DNA of 64,000 bases from Apis mellifera. Lineage: Eukaryota > Arthropoda > Insecta > Hymenoptera > Apidae. The stretch covers positions 2,830,350-2,894,349 of the forward strand of contig NC_037647.1 in assembly GCF_003254395.2 (NCBI RefSeq), in the 5' to 3' direction. The notes beneath the pieces were generated by a model. It did not search any database, had not been told where the DNA came from, and saw only the letters and a program-made list of their open reading frames with translations. The translations under genes and the position numbers were made by a program. Of this stretch, positions 1 through 10,434 are shown piece after piece (the stretch's first letter is position 1; each line of letters opens with the position of its first letter).

Positions 1-249
1 ATATGTATATATATATAACTTTTAAAATATTATTACATGATATTGAATTTGGTAATTAATTTGCAATATTTCATAGAAGATGTAATATTGCGATAGTAAA
101 TTGTGATAGAAATGGTAATAGTGTATAAAATAATAATCGTAAACGATGCAATTCCACAGCCTAATCACACACACAATGTGGAAAATACATCGTGCACGAT
201 CACTAACTCATTGTCAGTCGCTGGATTAATACTTATAAACTATGGTCAT

Positions 250-318
250 CATACGCATTGCCTCTCTCTCACCCAAGTAACACCTGGGCACGTGAGTGAG
301 ATCGTGGCAATGGACATG
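250..318 (-). ncRNA. Conserved hairpin H5, left copy
   Basis: On the minus strand the 13-nt arms at 306-318 and 250-262 pair at 12 positions, counting two G-U pairs. They enclose a second stem, 293-300 with 268-275 (8 bp, one G-U). The 17-nt loop of this inner stem is identical to the right copy at 11057-11125. The internal loop between the stems differs in sequence and size. Confidence 0.65.
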
Positions 319-551
319 GAAGGGGTTAAACCTGAAAATCCTAAGCTAAAAAGAAATATTAATATATCCATTTTGTATCTAACGGGCTAATATTCTTTAC
401 TTTATCATCTATTTTTACTTGAAATTTTATTTAATGACTCTAATTTTATTAAATATTAAAATTATGATAATTATGTAAAAGGCAAAAAATAAAATAATTG
501 AATTCAAAGTTAAAGTTAATATTAATAGAAATAACCTCAGGCGATTCCTTC

Positions 552-601
552 ATCAAAACATAGTTTCGAATATAAGAAATGTTCAATATTATAGTTTTGA
601 T
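552..601 (-). ncRNA. Conserved hairpin H4, left copy
   Basis: ATCAAAAC pairs with GTTTTGAT (552-559 with 594-601), eight perfect pairs around an AT-rich loop. The right copy at 10734-10788 has ATCAGAGC with GCTCTGAT, so two A-U pairs have become two G-C pairs. The stem is followed on the RNA strand by the block GATGAAGGAATCGCCTGAG, identical in both copies. Confidence 0.75.
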
Positions 602-625
602 TCCGAAATCTACCTGTCGCGATAT

Positions 626-801
626 ATCTTCTTGCACATTTTCGTGTACGAAGGAAATAAAATTAAAAATTTTATATTTTGTATCATATGATTGTTGAAA
701 ATTGAATAATTAAGAAAAAGAAATATGTATAAAACAAAATGTAAAAAAGAAAAGAAAATTTTTATTTTACTAGTATTTAAAAACGCGATGTGCAAGAAGA
801 T
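626..801 (-). ncRNA. Conserved long-range stem H3, left copy
   Basis: A perfect 14-bp inverted repeat joins 626-639 and 788-801 across a 148-nt AT-rich loop. The right copy (10435-10709) has the same stem with a much longer, unrelated loop. The outermost pair changes from A-U here to G-C there, and two further positions change to wobble pairs. Confidence 0.7.
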
Positions 802-842
802 CTAGCCTGAACTAATAAATAAAACACAAAAAATGTTACTAC

Positions 843-869
843 TCACGGGTATAATAACTATACCCGTGA
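843..869 (-). ncRNA. Conserved hairpin H2, left copy
   Basis: An 11-bp perfect stem around CACGGGTATA with a 5-nt loop. The right copy (10361-10389) keeps 11 pairs although the loop length and sequence differ. The loop-closing pair changes from A-U to U-A, and one A-U becomes G-U. Confidence 0.75.
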
Positions 870-903
870 TCACTATGCTCGTTGCAAAAATCTACGTATA
901 CAA

Positions 904-958
904 CCAGTCACTCGTGTCGATTCGGACCTTTCGTCCTACGACATGATTGAGTGACCGG
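904..958 (-). ncRNA. Conserved three-part hairpin H1, left copy
   Basis: On the minus strand there are three stacked stems. A 10-bp outer stem joins 949-958 with 904-913 and includes one G-U. A 5-bp middle stem joins TGTCG with CGACA. A 4-bp inner stem joins GGAC with GTCC around the loop GAAAG. The right copy (10273-10327) has the same layout, with compensatory changes in the outer stem (G-C to A-U) and the inner stem (C-G to U-A). Confidence 0.8.
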
Positions 959-983
959 AGGAACATAAATGCATGCGACTCAC

Positions 984-1023
984 CCTTGATGCGAAGAATA
1001 TTGGCAGGAGGATGTTCCAAAAT
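984..1023 (-). ncRNA. Exon-like block, left copy
   Basis: On the minus strand a 40-nt block lies between an acceptor-like TTTTTTGTTACAG and a donor GTGAGTCGC. The counterpart at 10186-10247 has a diverged interior but the same donor context, GTGAGTCGCATGC. Conserved splice signals around a poorly conserved interior suggest a real noncoding exon. Splicing has not been shown. Confidence 0.45.
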
Positions 1024-1256
1024 CTGTAACAAAAAACGAAACAACATAATTTAAAACATAATCCAGATTATTAAAAATTGAATTCTAATTATTAATTTAA
1101 AAATTAAAAATCTAATGAATTAAAAAAAGATGAAACTCTACTAAAGTAATATAAAATAAAGTAAAAATTAAAATTCTAATGTACTTTAATAAAAATAAAA
1201 ATTAAGACTTTGATAAAAAAAAAAATAAGAATTTATATAAAATGAAAGATAATTAC

Positions 1257-1450
1257 CTCTTCGCGTGATGGATGACTGCCTTATTTTCTTGAGAGAAGCA
1301 CTGACTCTAAACGTATTTTATCGCGACCGGTTAAAAATTATATTCGGCGAACAAACACTGATTCTAATTTCGCGTTATTCTTTAAAGAATTTAAAAAAAC
1401 TTTTACGAAAGCAAACACTGACTCTACTGACCGCGCGCCCATACAAAAAT
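1257..1450 (-). ncRNA. TCAGTGTTTG repeat unit, left copy
   Basis: On the minus strand this aligns with the two right-hand units (9166-9442 and 9661-9988). It has three TCAGTG motifs (GTCAGTGTTTGC, ATCAGTGTTTGTTCGCCG and GTCAGTGCTTC) and ends in CATCCATCACGCGAAGAG followed by a donor GTAATT. It lacks the 5' half of the GCGCAAT-loop hairpin seen in the right units. Confidence 0.6.
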
Positions 1451-1827
1451 TTACTGAAAATAAAATTGTATAATAGGGAGGGATGGGGTGGAAAAAAAAG
1501 TAAAATATTCTTTGATATTTTTCCTTTTTTTTCCTTTCAAACATTTGTTTAAGAAAATACTGCTATGAGTTGTAAGATTCTTTTTAAAATTCAAAAATGT
1601 TTATGAATTTGGAAAAATTTGGAAAATTTGAATAATTTGGAAAAATTACGTTATAATTGTTCGCTATCAAAATTTAAATTGTAATCAAATAGATTATAAT
1701 AAATTATGTCGCGAATTATAAATATTCGAAATTTCTTGCAAAATAATCAAAATTTACAAATTAAATATACAATAACAAACTTAAATTTAAACTTAAATTT
1801 AAACTTAAAATTAGCGTAGTTCTTAGC

Positions 1828-1942
1828 TTGGCATCAGTTTTCAAAAACTAATCATTCTGATACAATTCTAATACAATTTTTATTTTTAATGTAATACTTG
1901 CAATAATTTGATAAAATAATATAAAATGAAAACCGATGCCAA
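1828..1942 (-). ncRNA. 16-bp stem with 83-nt loop
   Basis: TTGGCATCGGTTTTCA (minus strand, 1942-1927) pairs over all 16 positions with 1843-1828, with a single G-U pair that exists only on the minus strand. It lies just 3' of the 1948-1984 hairpin on the RNA strand. I see no counterpart in the right copy. Confidence 0.5.
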
Positions 1943-1947
1943 TTACC

Positions 1948-1984
1948 GGGTCTCACCAACGAGGAGGTGACTACATCGAGACCC
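1948..1984 (-). ncRNA. GGGTCTC/GAGACCC hairpin
   Basis: An isolated GC-rich patch in very AT-rich DNA. On the minus strand GGGTCTC pairs with GAGACCC over 7 bp. Similar sequence, including CACCTCC and GGTGAGACC, occurs on the plus strand at 14514-14552. There one C has become T, so a G-C pair becomes G-U and the stem is kept. Confidence 0.5.
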
Positions 1985-2333
1985 ATATAATTATTATATT
2001 TATTACATAAATTATGACAATGTACTTTAAATATTAAAACAAAATTAAATGATAAATAATAAAATTAAAAGAAAATTATAAATTAAAATATAAATCAAAT
2101 TAAAATTTTGAAATAAAAATTTAAATTGAAAGTTAAAGTGAATTGAAAGTAAAATTAAATAAAATTAAAAAAAATTAAAAAGCAAATATTTAAAGTTTGA
2201 AATAGAAATCGAATGATAAACTAAATTAAAAATAAAATAAAAATTAAAAATTAAAAATCAAATCAAATCTATCAATCGAAAAATGTAAAGTTAATGTAAA
2301 TTAAAAATAAAAAATAAAAGCAAAAAGGGAAAA

Positions 2334-2338
<5 letters not shown>

Positions 2339-2380
<42 letters not shown>

Positions 2381-2481
2381 ATATTATAACATTGAGAATA
2401 CTTTCTTATTATTTATTCTTTTATATATATGAACATTTATATATAAGAATATATAATAATATATATTATAATATATAATAA

Positions 2482-2541
<60 letters not shown>

Positions 2542-2579
2542 AATAAATAATAAAAAAGTATTCTCAATGTTATAATATT
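2339..2579. repeat. AT microsatellites inside an inverted repeat
   Basis: (TA)n then (CA)n at 2339-2381 are followed by arms of about 42 bp at 2381-2422 and 2538-2579 that are near-perfect reverse complements (ATTATAACATTGAGAATAC). The spacer is mostly (AT)n. It could be a small MITE-like element or a replication-slippage palindrome. No clear target-site duplication is visible. Confidence 0.6.
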
Positions 2580-2580
2580 T

Positions 2581-2710
2581 CAGTTAAATGTTATGATTTC
2601 GATGTTACCGCGATGCGAGTTCGATACGAAATGATTGCTCTCGCCCGTCCTGTCCCGTATTTATATAAGCGCGTGACTCGAAGTCGAACGAAAATATACG
2701 ACCCTTTCCG
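2581..2710 (-). promoter_or_regulatory. CpG-rich promoter-like patch, left locus
   Basis: A CpG-rich island in AT-rich surroundings with a TATA-like TTATATAA at about 2661-2668, usable on either strand. Its position suits a minus-strand start near 2630 for the left noncoding locus. No transcript evidence exists, and the plus-strand direction cannot be excluded. Confidence 0.35.
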
Positions 2711-2749
2711 ATTATACCAAAGTAGACTTTTCGAATATATTAATCAATG

Positions 2750-5700
2750 ATTTATCAATTTTTATACTTTTATTGTTAATTTTTGGACTTCTCTTTTTAT
2801 GTACATGTATTCATCATTTATATATTATAAAATTAAGTTCTCTTTATATGTTGCAATATATAGAAAAAGAATTAATTAACATTGTAATAGATAAATAATA
2901 AATAATCCATAGAAAAGGGAATATAATATCAAGTTTAATTAAACTGAAACATAAAAAAAGAAATATAATACATGAAGAATTTAACATAAATGTGATCCAA
3001 ATCAAGATAATGATCTAAATCAAGTTAATGATCTAAATCAAAAACTATTAAATTTATCAAATCTAGAGTGTTAAATTCTTTTTTCATACTTTGCATTTAT
3101 AATTATTTAGTTATTATGTTAAATTTCTTTTTATTTATCTTCTTTTCTTTTCTATTTCAATTAGTACTTATTCTAAATTCTTTTTTGATGTTTTAATTCT
3201 TTAAATTCTTTTTCAGTTTGATAATAAATAAATTCTTTTCCAATATTTCAATTATTTTTCATGTTTTAGTAATTAACTTATGTTATATTTTCTTTTTATA
3301 TTTGTAAATATATTCATCATTTATATATTATAAAATTAAATTCTCTTTTATGTTGCAACATATAGAATAGGAATTTAACATTGTAATAGATAAATAATGA
3401 ATAAATCATAAAAAGAAAATATATTATTAAAATTAATTAAACAAAATATAAGAAAAAGAATATAATAAAAAAGAATTTAAAACAAATATGATGTAAATCA
3501 AGATAATGATATATGATTATAATGATCTAAATAAATGATCTAAATCAAAATCAAGATAATGATCTAAATCAAAAATTATTAAAAATATCAAATCTAGAGT
3601 GTTAAATTCTTCTTTTATACTTTGCACGTTATATTTATTTAGTTATTATGTTAAATTTCTTTTTATTTATCTTCTTTTCTTTTCTATTTCAATTAGTATT
3701 TATTCTAAATTCTTTTTTGATATTTTAGTTCTTCTAGATTCTTTTTCACTTTGATAATAAATAAATTGTTTTCCAATATTTCAATTCTTTTTCATGTTTT
3801 AATAATTAACTTATGTTATATATTCTATTTTTATGTTTGTACATGTATTCATCATTTAAATATCATAAAATTAAATTCTCTTTTATATGTTGCAACATAT
3901 AGAAAAGGAATTTAACATTGTAATAATAGAAGAAAGATAAGTAATAAATAATCCATAATAAGAGAATATAATATCATGTTTAATTAAACTAAAACATAAA
4001 AAAAAGAAATATAATATAAAAAGAATTTAACATAAATATGATCTAAATCAAGATAATGATCTACATAAAAAACAATTAAATTTATCAAATCTACAATATT
4101 AAATTCTACTTTTATATTTTACTTAGTTTAAGAATTTACTTAGTTACTATGTTAAAATTCTCCTTATTTATATTCTTTTCTTTTCTATTTCAATTAGTAC
4201 TTATTTCTAAATTCTTTTTTAATGTCTTAGTTCTTTTAGATTCTTTTTTACTTTGATAATAAATAAATTGTTTTCCAATATTTCAATTCTTTTTCATGTT
4301 TTAATAATTAACTTATGTTATATATTCTCTTTTTATGTTTGTACATGTATTCATCATTTAAATATCATAAAATTAAATTCTCTTTTATATGTTGCAACAT
4401 ATAGAAAAGGAATTTAACATTGTAATAATAGAAGAAAGATTAATAATAAATAATCCATAAAAAGAGAATATAACATCAAGTTTAATTAAACTAAAACATA
4501 AAAAAAGAAATATAATATAAAAAGAATTTAACATAAATATGATCTATATAAATATAATCTAAATCAACTTAATGATCTAAATCAAAAACTATTAAATTTA
4601 TCAAATCTAGAGTGTTAAATTCTTCTTTTATACTTTGCAGTTATATTTATTTAGTTATTATGTTAAATTTCTTTTTATTTATCTTCTTTTCTTTTCTATT
4701 TCAATTAGTATTTATTCTAAATTCTTTTTTGATGTTTTAGTTCTTTAAATTCTTTTTCACTTTGATAATAAATAAATTGTTTTCCAATATTTCAATTCTT
4801 TTTCATGTTTTAATAATTAACTAATGTTATATATTCTCTTTTTATGTTTGCACATGTATTCATTATTTATATATCATAAAATTAAATTCTCTTTTATATG
4901 CTGCAACATATAGAATAGGAATTTAACATTGTAATAGATAAATAATGAATAAATCATAAAAAGAAAATATAGTATTAAAATTAATTAAACAAAACATAAG
5001 GAAAAGAACATAATAAAAAAGAATTTAAAACAAATATGATATAAATGAAAATAATACGAAAGCAATTAAATTGATCAAATTTATAATGTTAAATTCTTCT
5101 TTTATATTTTTATAGTTATATTTAGTTAGTTATTATGTTAAATTTCTTCTTATTTATGTTTTTTTTTTTTCTATTTCAATTAGTACTTATTCTAAATTCT
5201 TTTTTGATGTTTTAGTTCTTTTTCACTTTGATAATAAATTCTTTTCCAATATTTCAATTATTTTTCATGTTTTAATAATTAACTTATGTTATATTCTCTT
5301 TTTATGTTTGTACATGTATTCATCATTTATATATTATAAAATTAAATTCTCTTTTATATGTTGCAACATATATAAAAGCAATTTAACATTATAATAGATA
5401 AATAATGAATAAACCATAAAAATAAAATATATTATCAAGTCTAATTAAATTAAAACATAAAAAAAGAAATATAATGTAAGAAGAATTTAACAAAAATATG
5501 AGATAATATAATGTCTAAATCATATTTTAATAATTAACTTAATTTAAATCAAGATAATGATCTAAATCAAAAACAATTAAATTTATCAAATCTACAATGT
5601 TAAATTCTACTTTTATATTTTGCTTAATTTACATTTATTTAATTATTATGTTAAATTTCTTCTTATTTATGTTTTTTTTTTTTTTCTATTTCAATTAGTA

Positions 5701-7330
5701 CTTATTCTAAATTCTTTTTTGATGTTTTAGTTCTTTAAATTCTTTTTCACTTTGATAATAAATTGTTTTCCAATATTTCAATTATTTTTCATGTTTTTAT
5801 AACTAACTTATGTTATATTCTTTTTTTATGTTTGTACATGTATTCATCATTTATATATTATAAAATTAAATTCCCTTTTATATGTTGCAACATATAGAAG
5901 AGGAATTTAACATTGTAATAGATAAATAATGAATAAATCATAAAAAGAAAATATGTTATTAAAATTAATTAAACAAAAACATAAGGAAAAGAACATAAAA
6001 AAAAACAATTTAAAACAAATATGATCTAAATCAAGATAATGCAATAACAATTAAATTTATCAAATAATTTATCAATAATGTTAAATTCTTCTTTTATATT
6101 TTGTAATTATATTTACTTAGTTAATATATTAAATTTCTTCTTATTTATGTTCTTTTTTTTTTTTTCTATTTCAATTAATATTTGTTCTAAATTCTTTTTT
6201 GATGTTTTAGTTCTTTTAGATTCTTTCTATCTTTGATAATAAATTCTTTTCCAATATTTCAATTCTTTTTCATGTTTTAATAATTAACTTATGTTTTATG
6301 TTATATTCTCTTTTTATGTTTGTATATGTATTCATTATTTATATATTATAAACTTAAATTCTCTTTTTTATGTTGCATCATATAGAGATGGAATTTAACA
6401 TTGTAATAGATAAATAATGAATAAACCATAAAAAGAAAATATAATATCAAGTTTAATTAAATTACAATATAAAAGAAGATATATGATATGAAAAGAATTT
6501 AACACAAATATGATCTAAATCAAGATAATACAAAAACAATTAAATTTATCAAATTTATAATGTTAAATTCTTCTTTTATATGTTAAAGTTGGATTAATTT
6601 ATTCCTAAGCTCTTTTTTGTTGTTTTAATTGTTTTAAATTTTTTTTAACTTTGAGAATAAATTCTCTTTCAATATTTCCATCCTTTTTCTCTTTTTGTAA
6701 TAACTTTTATGTTATATTCTCTTTTTATGTTTGTATATGTATTTATCATTTATATATTACAAAATTAAATTCTTTTCTATGTTCTAATATATAGAAAAGA
6801 AATTTAACATTATCATATATAAATAATGAATAAAACATAAAAAGAAAATATAATATAGGAATTAATTATTATAAAAGAATTAATTACATTAAACAGAATT
6901 TCAACATAGTAGATGAATTAAAATCTCCATCTAAATCTTTCTCTTATTATAAAGAATATAAAGAAAATCTAAAGAAAATCTAAAAGAATATTAATTAAAG
7001 TTAATTAATTAATTAAAGAAGAAGAATTTAACAGAAATATTACTTAAATCAAGAAGAACGTTTAAACAAAACAATTGAGGTTAGCAAATTTACAATGTTA
7101 AATTTTGTTTTATATATGTTTTTTGTAATTTAATTAAGACTTGTGTTAAATTCTTCTTTAATATTCTAGATTTTTAGATTTAGATCTTTTTTAACTTTGA
7201 GAATTAATTCTTCTCTTATGTTTCAATTCCTTTTTATTTTATAATAGTTAAATAATTTTTGTGTTATTTGCTTTTTTTAATATTTTATTCATTAGTGACG
7301 TATTACAATGTTAAATGTTTTTCCTTTGGA
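2750..7330. repeat. AT-rich tandem array of about 500-bp units
   Basis: About nine degenerate copies of one unit. The landmark TCATCATTTA (or close variants) recurs at 2811, 3314, 3849, 4351, 4860, 5320, 5844, 6332 and 6743, giving periods of about 410-535 bp. Each unit also carries GAATTTAACATTGTAATAG, ATGATCTAAATCAAG and TTTCAATTAGTA blocks. Copies decay toward the right edge. The array contains no open frame and sits between the two noncoding loci. Confidence 0.85.
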
Positions 7331-7860
7331 CATATTTTTTCAATTCAATAAATATATGTGTTAAATTTTATTTATATTTTGTAAATTTTTCATATTTATG
7401 TCTAACTTTTATATCTTTTTTTTATATATTTCAATTCTGTTCTGATTTTATTCATCTCAATATAAAATATCTTACTTGTGTTTCAATTTTATTCTGAATT
7501 TTAATGTCTTAAATTTATTTATTTTAAAATTAAATTAAATTCTTGTATTTTAATTATATTAAATTTATTATTATTTTTGTTATTGCTATATTGTGTTATG
7601 TTATGTTTTATAATTTTTTGATTTTTTTAATTTTTAGTTAATTTATTTAAGTTTATACAATTTATTTAAGTTTTTTTGGTAAATTTTTTTTTGTGTTTTA
7701 TTTTTATTTAAAATTAATTAATCGATATATTAAATTCCTTCTTTATATTATTATCCGTGTTTCATTCAATTTAATTATTTTGTTAAACTAATAATTATAT
7801 TAATAATTTTCGATATTTCTAATAAGTATATCTTTATTGGATTCTAATATTACAAGTAAC
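7331..7860. other. AT-rich unique stretch
   Basis: Almost pure A/T sequence following the tandem array. I see no gene, hairpin family or conserved block. Confidence 0.5.
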
Positions 7861-8072
7861 AACAATTAATGTATGTTGTACGATATTTCAATTTTCCGCG
7901 CGGTTTTAGAACGAATAAGTATGTCCGATGTGCCAGCCAATCAAAACGTCGCTTAGTTCGAAACGCGAGACGAATCAGTGCGCATCATAGTGCGCATCGT
8001 AATGCGCATGGCGTTAGTCTACAGTTGAAAATCGTGACAAGAGGACGGATCGTCGCAAATTCGGATTACGCA
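7861..8072 (+). promoter_or_regulatory. CpG-rich promoter or first-exon candidate, right locus
   Basis: A sharp rise in CpG content with a CCAAT-like AGCCAATC near 7935 and three 12-bp repeats of the type GTGCGCATCATA at about 7978-8011. A strong donor, CA followed by GTAAGTTA, falls after 8072. This suits the first exon of a plus-strand noncoding transcript. An 83-codon open frame crosses the donor and looks incidental. Confidence 0.35.
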
Positions 8073-8624
8073 GTAAGTTATTTTATTCTTATTATTACCA
8101 AATTTATCAATTATTGCTAATTTAGTTTTTTAAATAATCGACTCAGTGTAGTGACAACGAAATTAATTAGTGTTTTGTGTTTTTTTGTGCCTTTTCTTTC
8201 GATTGTTCATTTGGCGTCTATTGCGTCATTAGCGTCTCGGTATCGAATTATTTCGAGACAAAATTTGAATTGGTTTCTTTTAATATAATTTTAATTATAT
8301 ACATTTATTTTACGTTCTTGATCTTCATTTTTTTTATCATTTTAGTCGTATTAAAATAAAAGAAACTTTTTACGGTTCGTTCACGAATTCATTTCGCGAA
8401 ATCGAATTATTCAAGTATAGCATATTTTTCCGAATGAATATACATATTGCGTGCAACGTCTCTCGTGTGTGTTTATTGTTTACTTTTTTTAGTCTATCGT
8501 TTATATTTTGCTCGAGGCTAGAAACATTCCTTATGATATTTGATCGTTTCCAAGAAATTGGATTTGTGTTCAAACATGTTTCGGCTTGTCGAATTGTCGA
8601 TCGTATCCCCTCTCCATGTTGTTA

Positions 8625-8643
8625 TTCGATGTGCGACATCGAA
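8625..8643. ncRNA. Perfect 8-bp hairpin with GCG loop
   Basis: TTCGATGT and ACATCGAA form eight perfect pairs around a GCG loop. It lies in a moderately GC-rich block (8380-8700) between the promoter-like patch and the repeat units. The strand is not determined because the stem is perfect. Function is unknown. Confidence 0.35.
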
Positions 8644-8828
8644 ACGCAAAGAGACGTTATTCGTTGATTCGTCGTGACGATTAGAAGTTTTAAATTTTCT
8701 CGAGACGTGTGTTCTATTTAGTGCGTAATATAATTTACGTGAGTTTTTATTTGATTTGATACGTTAATCTAATTTCATACGTTTTATTCATTTATTTAGA
8801 AATTTTGATTTTTTTTTTTTTTGTACAG

Positions 8829-8910
8829 GTTTAATTGGTAACATCATGATACATCTTCGAAGGCGGGAAAAATTCCAATATGGCCACCATATGTGTTTCT
8901 TGATGACGTG
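8829..8910 (+). ncRNA. Possible 82-nt exon
   Basis: A pyrimidine tract of T residues ending in GTACAG precedes the block, and GTAAAA follows it. The interior contains ATATGG-CCA-CCATAT, a small hairpin. It resembles the other spliced-looking blocks of the right locus but has no visible left counterpart. Confidence 0.3.
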
Positions 8911-9165
8911 GTAAAATTTTACATTTCGTATGTATAAATCTTTATTTTGTTTTATCGTATTATTAATGATTGTTGTTAAGCAATTCGTGTATAATATTCG
9001 TATAATATTCATATATAATAATCGTAATAAAATTACATTTAAAAGAAGTTAAAAGAAATATTTTCAAAGCAAATGCTCGCTAGAAAGAAGAAGATAAATA
9101 TCAAAAAGATATTGCTTCTTTTTCTAGTCCTCATAACCCCTCTACTAATTTAATATTAATTTCAG

Positions 9166-9442
9166 AAAATATTTGTGACCGCGCGCAATGCGGTTAATAG
9201 AATCAGTGTTTGTTTCGTCATAGTATTTTTAATATTTTTTTAGAGCACAATAGGTCTGATTAAATTTAATTAGAATAATCAAACGCGAAGATAGAATCAG
9301 TGTTTGTTCGCCGATTAATTTATACGGTCGCGTTATTAGTTTCTTATTTTTATTTTTTCTTTTTACAAATGTTCGTTTTCGGTACAGAGTAAAGTCAGTG
9401 TTTCTTTCAAGAGAATACGGCGATCATCCATCACGCGAAGAG
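9166..9442 (+). ncRNA. TCAGTGTTTG repeat unit A, exon-like
   Basis: The block lies between an acceptor TTAATTTCAG and a donor, GAAGAG then GTAAGA. It carries three TCAGTGTTT motifs and, near its 5' end, a 7-bp hairpin at 9176-9196 with loop GCGCAAT. An internal GGTACAG before the third motif could be a second acceptor. Unit B (9661-9988) and the left unit are homologous. Confidence 0.55.
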
Positions 9443-9660
9443 GTAAGAGGAATCGTTAGATTCTTATTTTTTAGATTTTAATATTTTATATCAGAATTTT
9501 ATATATTTTTTTTTAATATTAAAATTTATTGAAAACTTAATTTTTTTATTAAAGTATTTATTTTATTAAAGTTTTCATTTTTTATTATTGCAAAATTTTA
9601 AATAACGAATATTATATTTGTAAGAAAAAGTTACATACAATATTTCACGTTTTATTACAG

Positions 9661-9988
9661 GTGCTGATGAATCTTTATGAAAGTTTTTCTTGGATTTTAA
9701 TCTTAAAACATATTTGTGACCACGCGCAATGTGGTTAGTAAAATCAGTGTTTGCTTCGTAACAGTATTTTGAATATTTTTTAAAGCACAATAGCTTTAAT
9801 TAAATTTAATTGTTATAATGGCACGCGAAATTAGAATCAGTGTTTGTTCGCCGAATTATAGAATATATACGAACGCGTTAATAGTTTTTTATTTTTATTT
9901 TTTTCTTATTTTAAATATTCGTTTCCGGTACAGGGTAGAGTCAGTGTTTTTCTCAAGAGAATAAGGTGATCATCCATCACGCGAAGAG
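9661..9988 (+). ncRNA. TCAGTGTTTG repeat unit B, exon-like
   Basis: A tandem copy of unit A with its own acceptor (TTTTATTACAG) and donor (GAAGAG then GTAATT). The hairpin at 9717-9737 has the same GCGCAAT loop as unit A, but one G-C pair is A-U here, a compensatory change between tandem copies. The segment 9661-9710 before the homology is unique. Confidence 0.55.
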
Positions 9989-10185
9989 GTAATTATCCTT
10001 TTTTCTATCAAAATTTTCATTTTTTTAAATAAAAATTAACTAGAATTTCAATATATATGATTATTGCAAATCTAATAGTTTAGTTAAGTTTCATTATATA
10101 GTTTCATTATATAATAGGCTCAGCTTATATTTCAATTATTTCAAATAATTAGAACTGTGTTTTAAATGATGATGTTTTGTCATAG

Positions 10186-10247
10186 ATTCCTTCCTTCTCG
10201 ATGACTTCTGGGCGACAACACATTGAAGGCATTCGTCGCATCATATG
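10186..10247 (+). ncRNA. Exon-like block, right copy
   Basis: A 62-nt block after TTTTGTCATAG and before a strong donor GTGAGTCGC. It is the counterpart of 984-1023 on the minus strand. The interior differs strongly between copies, while GTGAGTCGCATGC after it is identical. Confidence 0.45.
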
Positions 10248-10272
10248 GTGAGTCGCATGCTTTTTGATTCCT

Positions 10273-10327
10273 CCGATCACTCAATCATGTCGTAGGATGA
10301 AAGATCCGAATCGACACGAGTGATTGG
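10273..10327 (+). ncRNA. Conserved three-part hairpin H1, right copy
   Basis: The outer stem 10273-10282 with 10318-10327 has 10 bp, including a G-U valid only on this strand. The middle stem is 10288-10292 with 10312-10316. The inner stem GGAT/ATCC (10295-10298 with 10304-10307) closes a GAAAG loop. Compared with 904-958 there are two compensatory changes, one in the outer stem and one in the inner stem, while single-stranded parts are nearly identical. Confidence 0.8.
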
Positions 10328-10360
10328 TTGTATACGTAGAATTTTGCACGAGCACAATGA

Positions 10361-10389
10361 TCGCGGGTATTTATTCATAATACCCGTGA
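10361..10389 (+). ncRNA. Conserved hairpin H2, right copy
   Basis: An 11-bp stem with one G-U (10363 with 10387) and a 7-nt loop. The loop-closing pair is U-A where the left copy has A-U. The following GAGTAGTAAC is identical in both copies. Confidence 0.75.
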
Positions 10390-10434
10390 GTAGTAACAAT
10401 TATTTTTTTTTGTGTTTTATTAGTTCAGGCTAGA

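Larger units (their letters stand above)
1..1984 (-). ncRNA. Left copy of a paired structured noncoding RNA locus
   Basis: Read on the minus strand, this stretch aligns in order with the plus strand of about 9166-11280. Shared blocks are a repeat unit with TCAGTGTTTG motifs, a short exon-like block followed by GTGAGTCGCATGC, then five hairpins and a terminal conserved block around the TTCCACA/TGTGGAA stem (about 145-190). Between blocks the sequence is AT-rich and does not align, so selection seems to act on the stems and a few loops. G-U pairs exist only if the minus strand is transcribed. There is no long open frame. The locus probably continues left of the window. Alternatives are a very old inverted duplication or an unknown transposable element, but paired stem changes argue for RNA function. 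Confidence 0.7.

Noticed and set aside
8788..9012. Minus-strand 74-codon frame as a transposase fragment
   Set aside because: No catalytic or family motif. It overlaps a plus-strand exon-like block.
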